The notes beneath the pieces are model-generated. The model did no database searches and was not told where the DNA came from. It saw only the letters and a program-made list of their open reading frames with translations. Below are positions 1 to 7,292 of a stretch of 64,000 nucleotides of DNA, piece by piece. The stretch's first letter is position 1. Every line of letters starts with the position of its first letter. Source of the stretch: Clostridium ljungdahlii DSM 13528 (lineage in GTDB: Bacteria; Bacillota; Clostridia; Clostridiales; Clostridiaceae); the NCBI RefSeq assembly GCF_000143685.1, contig NC_014328.1, positions 1,488,001 through 1,552,000 on the forward strand, in the 5' to 3' direction. The translations under genes and the position numbers were made by a program.

Positions 1-1275
1 AAAGGTTCCAGAAACTACTATAGTACTTAAAAATAATGATACAAGGCCTGCTTTTGGACTGAACTTTTTAAGCACAAATGCAGCAAGTACAGGTACGAAT
101 ACACATCCTGACAGATAAGCATAGGCCATATCCAGTGCTGTAAGTACATCTTGAATCAAAAATGCTATTATCATAACTCCAATTCCAATTAAACAAGCAA
201 AAAGTCTATTAATTACAATTGATTTCTTTTCATCAGGATTTTTATTAATAAAACGAGTATACACATCATTGTAAAGTATAGTAGAAGATGCAAGGATAGA
301 ACCACTGGCAACTGACATTGTAGCAGCCATAGCAGCAGCTATAACAAAACCTTTAAGTCCAATTGGCAGGAATAAAGAAACTCCTGAAACAAAGGCGTTT
401 TGAGGATCTTTTAATGATGGTAAAGCTATGTATACACACATACCTAGTAAAATAGCAGCAGCTCCATATATCATACTGTAAAATCCAGCTAAAATAGTTC
501 CTCTTTTAGCAATTTTTCCATTTCTTGCTGTAAAAATACGCTGCCATATATCCTGTCCAATTATTAAACCAGGGATATACATTAGAAGATACATTACAAT
601 ACTATCATATCCTATACCTGTTATACTAAGGTGTGATTGAGGCACTGATGTTAAGATGTGGTGAATACCGCCCATTTTTACTATAGCAAATATAGGGATT
701 AATATAACAATACCAAGAGTTTTTATGACAAATTGGATGATATCTGTCATGGAAACAGACCACATTCCTCCTATAAAGGTATAAAATATTACAATTCCAC
801 CGCCAACTAGCATAGAAATTTGTGTATTCCAGCCCATTATACCGCTTATTATTGCTCCAACAGATACAACTTGTACAACACTCATCATCATTGTATATAC
901 GAATGTAAGTAATGAACTAAATATTCTTGCAGATTTACCATAGTTATTTTCTATAACTTCATTAATACTAAGTGCTTTCATTTTTGAAAGCTTGGAGGAA
1001 ACTAAAAATCCAAGGGCTATTAAGCCTAAGCCTAAACTTCCTGCTAACCAAATACCAGATACACCAAACGTATATCCTAATTTTGCACCTCCTACTGTTG
1101 CTGCACCGCCTATTGCAAGGGCAGCCATGCATCCAAAAAACATTGGAAATCCTAGTCTTCTACCAGCTACTAGATAATCTTCCTTTGTTTTTGTAAATTT
1201 TGTTGAAATGATACCAATACTTATCATTACAATAAAGTATAAAATAATAATACCGTAATCAAATGTAGTTAACAT
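1..1275 (-). CDS. Sodium:solute symporter family transporter (3' end outside the window)
   Basis: The gene begins at an ATG preceded by AAAGGAGG and stays open for 425 codons to the left edge, so the C-terminus is missing. Translation gives a strongly hydrophobic protein with about eleven visible membrane segments. The family-typical stretch DYLVAGRRL follows the first segment, and a Gly/Ala-rich second helix comes next. This fits the SSS (SLC5-like) sodium/solute symporter family, which uses the sodium gradient to import small organic solutes. It is transcribed divergently from the etf/2-hydroxyacid dehydrogenase operon, so import of that operon's substrate is an attractive inference, but substrate cannot be read from sequence. 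Confidence 0.85.
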   Translation of the reverse strand, partial: MLTTFDYGIIILYFIVMISIGIISTKFTKTKEDYLVAGRRLGFPMFFGCMAALAIGGAATVGGAKLGYTFGVSGIWLAGSLGLGLIALGFLVSSKLSKMKALSINEVIENNYGKSARIFSSLLTFVYTMMMSVVQVVSVGAIISGIMGWNTQISMLVGGGIVIFYTFIGGMWSVSMTDIIQFVIKTLGIVILIPIFAIVKMGGIHHILTSVPQSHLSITGIGYDSIVMYLLMYIPGLIIGQDIWQRIFTARNGKIAKRGTILAGFYSMIYGAAAILLGMCVYIALPSLKDPQNAFVSGVSLFLPIGLKGFVIAAAMAATMSVASGSILASSTILYNDVYTRFINKNPDEKKSIVINRLFACLIGIGVMIIAFLIQDVLTALDMAYAYLSGCVFVPVLAAFVLKKFSPKAGLVSLFLSTIVVSGTF

Positions 1276-1561
1276 TTAATAACCTCCTTTAAGTTTATCT
1301 ATACTTAACAGATTTTTAAATATAATTTTTGAATATTTATTAAAAAAGTTTATAATCTGTTAGTATTAAATTTTTCATGTACATAATCATTTAATATTAA
1401 TATCAAATTTAGTGATCTTGAGAATATGTCGCTATTTGAAATATAAAATAACATTATTTGAAACGACGTTTCTTGATATAATATTATCACTTATAAAATT
1501 AAAATCAATATAAATATACAAATTTTTATTATTTTTTTTGCATAATAATTCATACTTAATA

Positions 1562-1590
1562 TTGACTTAGTGATCTCTTAATGATAATCT
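1562..1590 (+). promoter_or_regulatory. Sigma-A promoter of the etfBA-oxidase operon
   Basis: TTGACT (1562-1567), a 17-bp spacer and TAATCT (1585-1590) form a good vegetative promoter upstream of etfB. The sequence TTAGTGATCT overlaps its spacer and recurs at 1409-1418. The region 1276-1561 also holds a GAAACGaCGTTTC inverted repeat at 1460-1472 and otherwise only AT-rich DNA. Confidence 0.6.
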
Positions 1591-1592
1591 AC

Positions 1593-1605
1593 GTGGTAAG
1601 ACCAC
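1593..1605 (+). promoter_or_regulatory. GntR/FadR-type operator overlapping the start of the etf transcript
   Basis: GTGGTaagACCAC is a perfect 5-bp inverted repeat whose core TGGTnnnACCA matches the operator consensus of FadR/PdhR/LldR-type GntR repressors (TNGTNNNACNA). It lies between the -10 box and the ribosome site AGGAGG (1607-1612), where a bound repressor would block transcription. The likely ligand-responsive regulator is encoded by the GntR gene at the operon's far end. Confidence 0.6.
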
Positions 1606-1619
1606 TAGGAGGAGTATTT

Positions 1620-2417
1620 ATGAAGATAATTGTACTTATAAAAGAAGTTCCAGATATGGAAAAAGTAAGATTTGACAGTGAAAAAGGTGTTGTGGACAGG
1701 TCGTCTGCTGAAGCTGAAATCAACCCCTTTGATCTAAATGCCCTGCAGGAGGCAGTTAATTTAAAAAACAAATTTGGAGGAGAGATAACTGTTATTACTA
1801 TGGGGCTTCCAAGATCAGAAAAATCACTAAGAGATGCCTATGCTAGAGGTGCAGACAGGGGAATTCTTTTAACGGATAGAAAATTTGGTGGAGCTGATAC
1901 ATGGGCAACAGCCAATACCATTGCCGCTGAAATTAGAAAAATAAAAGATTATGATCTTATTATTTGCGGTGAGAAATCTGTTGATGGGGATACAGCTCAA
2001 GTTGGGGCAGAAGTAGCTGAATTTTTAAATATACCCCATGCTTATTATGTTGAAAAAGTTAATGCTGTTTCAAGAAGTGAAATTGAAGTAACCATTGAAA
2101 ATATTTGTGGAAAAAAACAAAATAGAAAAATGAAAATACCAGCACTAATAAGTGTAACTAAGAATATCAATTATCCTGAGTTACCTTTATTAGAAAGGAA
2201 ACTTGAATCATTAAAAATTGAAATAGAAAAATGTTCTTTAGAAAACCTTTATGGTTATATAAAAGAGGAAGAAGCAGGTTTTAACGGTTCTAAGACTAAA
2301 GTTGTTAAAATAGCGGTACCAAAGGAAGTAAAGCGCGAAAGTAAAATTTATAAAGGCAATTTAAATTGTTATATGAAAGATGTAATTCATATGATGAAAG
2401 ACAAAAATATAATATGA
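1620..2417 (+). CDS. etfB: Electron transfer flavoprotein beta subunit
   Basis: The 265-residue protein has the ETF beta fold signature: N-terminal MKIIVLIKEVPD and the central GEKSVDGDTAQVG nucleotide-binding segment near residues 120-132. EtfB pairs with EtfA to carry electrons between a flavin dehydrogenase and other carriers, and in many anaerobes it binds NAD(H) and a bifurcating FAD. ATG 1620 is chosen because AGGAGG ends 7 bases before it; the frame extends upstream to 1581, but there it would run through the promoter and operator. It is the first gene of an operon with etfA (12-nt gap) and an FAD oxidase, the same arrangement as the lactate dehydrogenase/Etf complex of Acetobacterium woodii. 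Confidence 0.93.
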   Translation: MKIIVLIKEVPDMEKVRFDSEKGVVDRSSAEAEINPFDLNALQEAVNLKNKFGGEITVITMGLPRSEKSLRDAYARGADRGILLTDRKFGGADTWATANTIAAEIRKIKDYDLIICGEKSVDGDTAQVGAEVAEFLNIPHAYYVEKVNAVSRSEIEVTIENICGKKQNRKMKIPALISVTKNINYPELPLLERKLESLKIEIEKCSLENLYGYIKEEEAGFNGSKTKVVKIAVPKEVKRESKIYKGNLNCYMKDVIHMMKDKNII

Positions 2418-2429
2418 GGTGGTGACAAC

Positions 2430-3407
2430 ATGAAAGATTATAAGGGTATTCTCATTTATGTGGAACAAAATGAAGGCATTATACACAAAGTAAGTTACGA
2501 ACTCATTAATAAAGCAAAGGAACTCTGCAAACAGAGTAATTCACCTCTATACTGTCTGGTTCTTGGAGATGAAGGCATAGATGTTAAAGAGCTGAATTAC
2601 TGCGGAGCAGATAAAGTATTTTACATGAAAGATGGATGTTTTGAAAATCCGGAAGAATATCTGTTTAAGGAGAACATAGTTAAATTTGTGAAAGAATACA
2701 AACCAGAAACAATATTAATAGGCGCTACTAATTTTGGACGTTCTCTTGCACCTAGAATTGCAGCAGCTTTGAAAATAGGGCTTACGGCAGATTGTACGGA
2801 TTTAAAAATGGATGAAGATGGAAAAGTTATACAAGTTAGGCCAGCCTTTAGTAATAATATCTTTGCTCATATAAAATCCAAAGGTTTTCCCCAAATGGCT
2901 ACAGTGAGGTACAAAGAATTTAATGAGGCAGAGAGAAATGAAAAAAAGGACATAAATGTTTCAGTAATAGAACCTTATGTTAGGTCATATGACAAAGTAA
3001 GCTGGATACAGAAGTTTAAGGAAGAAAATTTTGATATTACAGAAGCAGAAGTTGTAGTTGCTGCTGGCAGGGGAATTAAAAAAGCAGAAGATTTACATAT
3101 GCTTCATAAACTTGCTTCATTACTTGGCGGCGAAATTGGAGCATCAAGGGCTCTTGTAGATACAGGAATGATTGGAAGTACCCATCAAATAGGTTACAGT
3201 GGAAACAGGGTAAAACCAAAGCTTTACATAGCCTGTGGTATATCCGGTGCTCCACAGCATATAGCAGGTATGAAGGAATCAGAAGTTATTGTTGCCATTA
3301 ACAGTGATCCTTCTGCACCCATATTTAATATTGCAGACTACGGATATGTAGGAGATTTATATGAAGTTATTCCGAAAATGATTGAAAAAATAAACTCAAG
3401 TAAATAA
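2430..3407 (+). CDS. etfA: Electron transfer flavoprotein alpha subunit
   Basis: The 325-residue protein shows the ETF alpha N-domain and a C-terminal FAD domain with VVAAGRGI, GISGAPQHIAGM and NSDPSAPIFNIADYGYVGD. It binds FAD and completes the heterodimer with EtfB. A GAGGTGGTG ribosome site precedes the ATG. The N-terminus starts directly with the ETF fold: the ferredoxin-like CxxCxxC extension found on the A. woodii lactate and caffeyl-CoA EtfA subunits is absent. Electron bifurcation to ferredoxin, if it occurs, would therefore use a simpler architecture like the butyryl-CoA dehydrogenase Etf. A 13-nt gap separates it from the oxidase. Confidence 0.93.
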   Translation: MKDYKGILIYVEQNEGIIHKVSYELINKAKELCKQSNSPLYCLVLGDEGIDVKELNYCGADKVFYMKDGCFENPEEYLFKENIVKFVKEYKPETILIGATNFGRSLAPRIAAALKIGLTADCTDLKMDEDGKVIQVRPAFSNNIFAHIKSKGFPQMATVRYKEFNEAERNEKKDINVSVIEPYVRSYDKVSWIQKFKEENFDITEAEVVVAAGRGIKKAEDLHMLHKLASLLGGEIGASRALVDTGMIGSTHQIGYSGNRVKPKLYIACGISGAPQHIAGMKESEVIVAINSDPSAPIFNIADYGYVGDLYEVIPKMIEKINSSK

Positions 3408-3420
3408 AGGAGGCTTGGTG

Positions 3421-4806
3421 ATGGAACAAGGAACAATTGATTATTTAATAAATACTGTTGGCAGCGACTTTGTAATAACAAATCCTGAGCAAAAGTTATC
3501 TTATATGTATGATGAAATAGAACATAATGTAAGACCTAAGGTAAATATGGACTCGATAGTTGTAAAGCCGCTTAATTCAAAGGAAATATCTGAAATTGTA
3601 AAATATGCAGGTGAAAACAAAATTCCTATTGTAGTACACGGTGGTGGGACAGGACTCTGTGGAGGTGCTAGTCCAATAAAAGAAAGTATTGTAATTTCAA
3701 TGGAAAGAATGAATAAAATCGTTGAAATAGATGAGAAAAATATGATGGCAGTAGTTGAAGCAGGTGTTACACTGGCTCAGCTGATTGAAGAATTGGAAAA
3801 GCACAGCGGAATATGTTTTCCTGTGCACCCTGGAGACGAGGGAGCACAAATGGGAGGTATGGTTGCAACCAATGCAGGCGGAGCAAGAGCTGTAAAGCAC
3901 GGTATTATGAGAAATCATATAAAAGGTATTGAAGTAGTTCTCCCAAATGGTGAAATACTAAACCTTGGAGGGAAATTACTTAAGGATAATACAGGATATA
4001 ACCTTTTACAATTGATTATGGGAAGTGAAGGAACTCTTGCCATTATAACAAAGATTACTTTTAGATTGTATCCTGAAGATAAGTTCACGGCTTCCATAGT
4101 GCTAGCTTTCGAAAATATAAGTGATGCCTCAAATGCAGTTCTCGAAATTATGAAAAATGGAGTTGCTCCACTTGCAGTAGAATATCAGGACAGATATTTA
4201 AATGTAAAATCTGCCGAAATACTTGGACTTCACTGGCCTCTTGATAAGGGCATGGCTGATCTTCTTATTATTTTATCAGAGAAAAGTGAGGAAGCACTAT
4301 ACGCTTCCTGCCAAATAATTAATAATGTATGCAAGAAATATAATGCAAGTAAAGCTGTATTTGCAGGTACTAAAAAGGAGCAGGCTGAAATGCTTGCCAT
4401 AAGAAGCGGCAGTTATGAAGTAATAAAGGAGAATATTGCCTATTCCTTTGATATGGCAGTTCCGGCAGGATATATGCCTGATTTTTTAAATGATTTGTGG
4501 AAGCTTGTGGATTCCTACGGTACAAAGTCTTATATAACAGCACATTTGGCTGATGGAAATGTACATAATGATATTTATATGGTGGATGGTAAAAATCCTG
4601 AATATCTAGAAGAACTTAAAATGAAAATGTACAAACTCTGCTTTAAATATGGCGGTACTTTAACCGGCGAGCACGGCATAGGAAAGTTAAGAATAAGGGA
4701 TTTAACTTTTCAGAAGTCGAAAGCAGAAATTGAGCTTATGAAAAGCATAAAAAGGGTATTTGACCCGAATAATATTCTCAATCCAGGTACAGTGCTGGAA
4801 ATGTAA
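3421..4806 (+). CDS. FAD-binding 2-hydroxyacid (lactate/glycolate-type) dehydrogenase, GlcD/LctD family
   Basis: The 461-residue protein has an N-terminal PCMH FAD-binding domain with the phosphate loop VVHGGGTGLCGGASP near residue 75. Its C-terminal FAD-oxidase domain carries HLADGNVHND (375-384) and GEHGIG (416-421), the family's metal and substrate site. Such enzymes oxidise D-lactate, glycolate or related 2-hydroxyacids and pass electrons to a partner, here most likely EtfAB encoded just upstream. ATG 3421 is preferred over in-frame TTG 3415 and GTG 3418 because AAAGGAGG (3406-3413) is spaced 7 nt from it. D-lactate is the best guess by analogy with A. woodii LctD; 2-hydroxyglutarate and glycolate are alternatives. 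Confidence 0.88.
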   Translation: MEQGTIDYLINTVGSDFVITNPEQKLSYMYDEIEHNVRPKVNMDSIVVKPLNSKEISEIVKYAGENKIPIVVHGGGTGLCGGASPIKESIVISMERMNKIVEIDEKNMMAVVEAGVTLAQLIEELEKHSGICFPVHPGDEGAQMGGMVATNAGGARAVKHGIMRNHIKGIEVVLPNGEILNLGGKLLKDNTGYNLLQLIMGSEGTLAIITKITFRLYPEDKFTASIVLAFENISDASNAVLEIMKNGVAPLAVEYQDRYLNVKSAEILGLHWPLDKGMADLLIILSEKSEEALYASCQIINNVCKKYNASKAVFAGTKKEQAEMLAIRSGSYEVIKENIAYSFDMAVPAGYMPDFLNDLWKLVDSYGTKSYITAHLADGNVHNDIYMVDGKNPEYLEELKMKMYKLCFKYGGTLTGEHGIGKLRIRDLTFQKSKAEIELMKSIKRVFDPNNILNPGTVLEM

Positions 4807-4884
4807 CTGTAAAATTATAGAGTTTCTAATTTAAAGTTAGATTTATATACATTAATAGATTATTAGTAATTGAAAATTATGTTT

Positions 4885-4985
4885 AAGTTAAGAATTAATA
4901 ATGAAAAATTAATAGTGAAGGATGATTTTTAGCCGTCGCAAAAAATCTATATTAACTATTAATTCATAACTATTAATTCTTAATT
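4885..4985. repeat. Long imperfect inverted repeat (small interspersed element) at the gntR 3' end
   Basis: Arms 4885-4915 and 4955-4985, made of AGAATTAAT/ATTAATTCT-type blocks, are largely complementary. They enclose GATTTTTaGCCGTCGCaAAAAATC, itself a small hairpin. The right arm supplies the last codons and stop of the GntR gene. The shape is that of a miniature inverted-repeat element or a fold-back terminator; no coding capacity is seen in 4807-4979. Confidence 0.5.
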
Positions 4986-5681
4986 CATTTTCTTAAGCAA
5001 TTCCATATCTATTTTTTTAAGATGATTCTTTAAAGCCTCTTCGGCACCATTGGGGTTGTGGCTTTCTATAGCTTTAAGGATGCATAAGTGTTCTTCGTAT
5101 ATATTATGTATAGATTTTTCTTCGTATATTGAAATATTCACGGTTTTGTCAATAAAAATATCCATTAAGTAGGAAAGACTGTTCCATGTAGTGATAAATA
5201 ATTCATTACCTGACAATTTAATGATTTCATAGTGGAATTCTTTATCAAATTCTGCTTTTTTACTTTCATCATTTTCATTTATCATGTTTTTATATATTTT
5301 ATACAATTTTTTTATGTCTTGTTTTGAGGCATTTTTGGCAGTAGCTTTTACAGAGGAAGATTCCAGGACTTCTCTAAGATCAAATAAGTCTTGAATACTC
5401 CCATTGCTCAATTTAAAGGATATGGACAGCGGCTTATAGTAACTGTCATTAATATTGTTAGATATAAAGTTTCCCTGACCATGCTTCCTTTCGATTAAGC
5501 CAATTATCTCGAGAGCTTTTAAAGCTTCTCTTAAAGCTGGACGTCCAACCTTCCATATTTCTGTTAGTTGTCTTTCAGGCGGTAATTTATCGCCAATTTT
5601 CAATTCATCATGTAATATCATATTTTGTATTTTTTCAATAATAGATTGAACTACATTTTTATTTTCAGTGCTTTCAGACAT
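4980..5681 (-). CDS. GntR-family transcriptional regulator, FadR/FCD subfamily
   Basis: The 233-residue protein has an N-terminal winged helix (about residues 12-80; PPERQLTEIWKVGRPALREAL). A helical FCD effector domain (about 95-225) includes FDKEFHYEIIKLSGN and the distal EEHLCILKAI...NHL residues that coordinate a metal in this family. FCD regulators typically sense small carboxylates such as lactate, glycolate or pyruvate. It lies convergently downstream of the etf/oxidase operon, whose promoter contains a canonical GntR operator, so it probably represses that operon until the hydroxyacid is present. The ATG has an AAAGGAG site. Confidence 0.88.
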   Translation of the reverse strand: MSESTENKNVVQSIIEKIQNMILHDELKIGDKLPPERQLTEIWKVGRPALREALKALEIIGLIERKHGQGNFISNNINDSYYKPLSISFKLSNGSIQDLFDLREVLESSSVKATAKNASKQDIKKLYKIYKNMINENDESKKAEFDKEFHYEIIKLSGNELFITTWNSLSYLMDIFIDKTVNISIYEEKSIHNIYEEHLCILKAIESHNPNGAEEALKNHLKKIDMELLKKMN

Positions 5682-5705
5682 AGTAACTCCTTTGCATATT
5701 TAAGT

Positions 5706-5807
5706 CTATATAATGTTATCATAACTGGGTCAGAAATTGAAGTGTATGCTGAAGATGTATGTGATGAGAAGTTTAAAGTTAGGGCAATTTCAAATGAAAT
5801 TGAATAA
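5706..5807 (+). pseudogene. Short coding-like remnant of unknown origin
   Basis: A frame ending at 5807 reads YNVIITGSEIEVYAEDV and onward for about 33 residues with protein-like composition, but no plausible start or ribosome site exists because its upstream part is antisense to gntR. It contains a 19-base string (5755-5773) identical to one inside uvsE (62524-62542), read in the same frame. It may be the tail of a lost gene; I do not recognise it. Confidence 0.25.
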
Positions 5808-5820
5808 GAATCCTGTTAAT

Positions 5821-5856
5821 AAACATCAGGTGGAGTTTAAAACTCCGCCTGATGTT
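5821..5856. terminator. 36-nt palindrome after the DUF6143-like gene pair
   Basis: Two 18-nt arms (5821-5838, 5839-5856) pair with one G-T wobble and lie three bases past the stop of the leftward DUF6143-like gene, so a transcript-end hairpin is likely although no long U-run follows. The core CATCAGGTGGAGT is shared exactly with the hairpin at 28733-28764. Confidence 0.5.
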
Positions 5857-5858
5857 TA

Positions 5859-6428
5859 CTAACATATTATTTTTTCTTCCCACCATGTATAATCTACAGT
5901 TGCTGCAGCAGACTGATTAGGAGTTTCAGGGTTTGATAAGAAAATTAGAAATGATCCTCCAGGAGGAAATATAAACTTTCCCACTTCCTCATCACCAACT
6001 GTAACGTCTGGAAGAGCTCTTCTAACGAAAGCTTTTTTACCTCCAAGGGGCTCATTAATTACATTAATTGCCTCAAATAATCCTATTTTGGGTTTAGGCG
6101 GTGGACAAAGAGCTGTATTGCCAGGAATTACTGTTGTAACTCTTATTGCATTTCCTGATGGCTGACTATTAAACCATATTTGGGCTCTTATTGCTGATTT
6201 TCCTGTATTTGAAACCTGCCAAGAATAAACATGTAAGTTAACACCTGAATTATTAGGATTGAATAAACCTGCCCATGCACTTTTACCATTCCCAAATTCT
6301 AGTTCATCTGTAGCCCCAACAAAATATTTTCCTTGAAGTGATAGATACAAAGCATATGGCATACTGGCTACTTGAGTTATTGGATTTGCTAAAAGAACTG
6401 ATTTTTTGTTGTTATTGCAGCTTCCCAT
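5859..6428 (-). CDS. DUF6143-like protein, copy 1
   Basis: The 189-residue protein has no signal peptide or membrane segment. The region after PYALYLSLQGKYFVG and the block VGKFIFPPGGSFLIFLSN match what I recall of the Firmicute family DUF6143, whose function is unknown. The body looks beta-rich (alternating hydrophobic strands, many Asn, Pro and Gly), and it ends TWWEEKIIC. AGGAGG sits 11 nt before the ATG. It is the second gene of a leftward pair, 22 nt after its paralogue, and is followed by a strong palindrome. A broken third copy lies at 62.13-62.32 kb. No role is assigned. Confidence 0.7.
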   Translation of the reverse strand: MGSCNNNKKSVLLANPITQVASMPYALYLSLQGKYFVGATDELEFGNGKSAWAGLFNPNNSGVNLHVYSWQVSNTGKSAIRAQIWFNSQPSGNAIRVTTVIPGNTALCPPPKPKIGLFEAINVINEPLGGKKAFVRRALPDVTVGDEEVGKFIFPPGGSFLIFLSNPETPNQSAAATVDYTWWEEKIIC

Positions 6429-6450
6429 TTGAGATAATGCCTCCTATTCT

Positions 6451-7017
6451 CTATTTGATTTCTTGAATTTTTTCTTCCGACCATCCAAAAGCGACTCGAC
6501 CTTCTCCAATTTCATTTGATTCTTCTAAATTTGACAAGGAAATAATAAATGATCCTCCTGGTGGAAATATAAATTTACCAACTTCTTCACTTGCAATTGT
6601 AACTTCCGGAGTAACTTTCCTTGTAAATACATTGTCTCCATCATAGGGCTCATTAAGTGCATTATTTGCTTGAAGTAAATTTACTCTTGGTATTGGTAAT
6701 GTCTTAAAAGCAGTGTTGGAAGGTGTCACCAATTCTGATTTAACAGGCTCACCAGATGGTTCTGCATTAAACCATATCCGCGCTGTTAATGGCGACTTTC
6801 CCACATTTGTAACAGTCCAAACATATATATGAAGATTTACTCTAGAATTAACTGGATTTACTAATCCTGCCCAGGCTATATTTTTATCTTGAAATTTCAT
6901 ATCATCTGCATATCCTACAAAGTACTTTCCTTGAAGTGATAAATATAAGGCATAAGGCATATCAGCCACTTGAGTTATTGGATTGGGCAAAAGAATTGAA
7001 TTTTTATAATTTTCCAC
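6451..7017 (-). CDS. DUF6143-like protein, copy 2
   Basis: The 188-residue paralogue of the downstream gene shares PNPITQVADMPYALYLSLQ near the N-terminus and GKFIFPPGGSFI near the C-terminus. They are clearly homologous but diverged, so the duplication is old. I place the start at GTG 7017 (MENYKN...) because AGGAG then lies 11 nt upstream, exactly as in copy 1; an alternative GTG at 7026 would leave only 2 nt. The upstream region 7027-7292 contains no other gene. Function is unknown; coexpression of both copies is implied by the 22-nt gap. Confidence 0.68.
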   Translation of the reverse strand: MENYKNSILLPNPITQVADMPYALYLSLQGKYFVGYADDMKFQDKNIAWAGLVNPVNSRVNLHIYVWTVTNVGKSPLTARIWFNAEPSGEPVKSELVTPSNTAFKTLPIPRVNLLQANNALNEPYDGDNVFTRKVTPEVTIASEEVGKFIFPPGGSFIISLSNLEESNEIGEGRVAFGWSEEKIQEIK

Positions 7018-7292
7018 TTTTATCACGTCTCCTATTAAGGTATTTTCTTATGAAAAATACACTTCTTAGTCATATAATATTTGTACTATATAAGTTTTGT
7101 GAGAGCACGTCCAATAAAAACATTATAAATAATTTGTTATCGTTGATCATAAATAGCATCACTATTGCAAGTTAAAAGCCATTTTAATTTATTTAATAAA
7201 CAAATCTTTTTATTTATAAAAATTTAAAAGTGCATTTTTGACATCAATTATGCTATAATTATGATTGTAAAATATAAAAGGAGGTACATATA

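Noticed and set aside
1460..1472. GAAACGaCGTTTC inverted repeat as an operator
   Set aside because: Perfect 6-bp arms, but no known family consensus and about 90 bp upstream of the promoter; recorded only as a possible site.
1581..1619. Upstream extension of etfB to an ATG at 1581
   Set aside because: It would translate through the -10 box, the GntR operator and the Shine-Dalgarno; ATG 1620 has correct spacing and gives the conserved MKIIVLIKE start.
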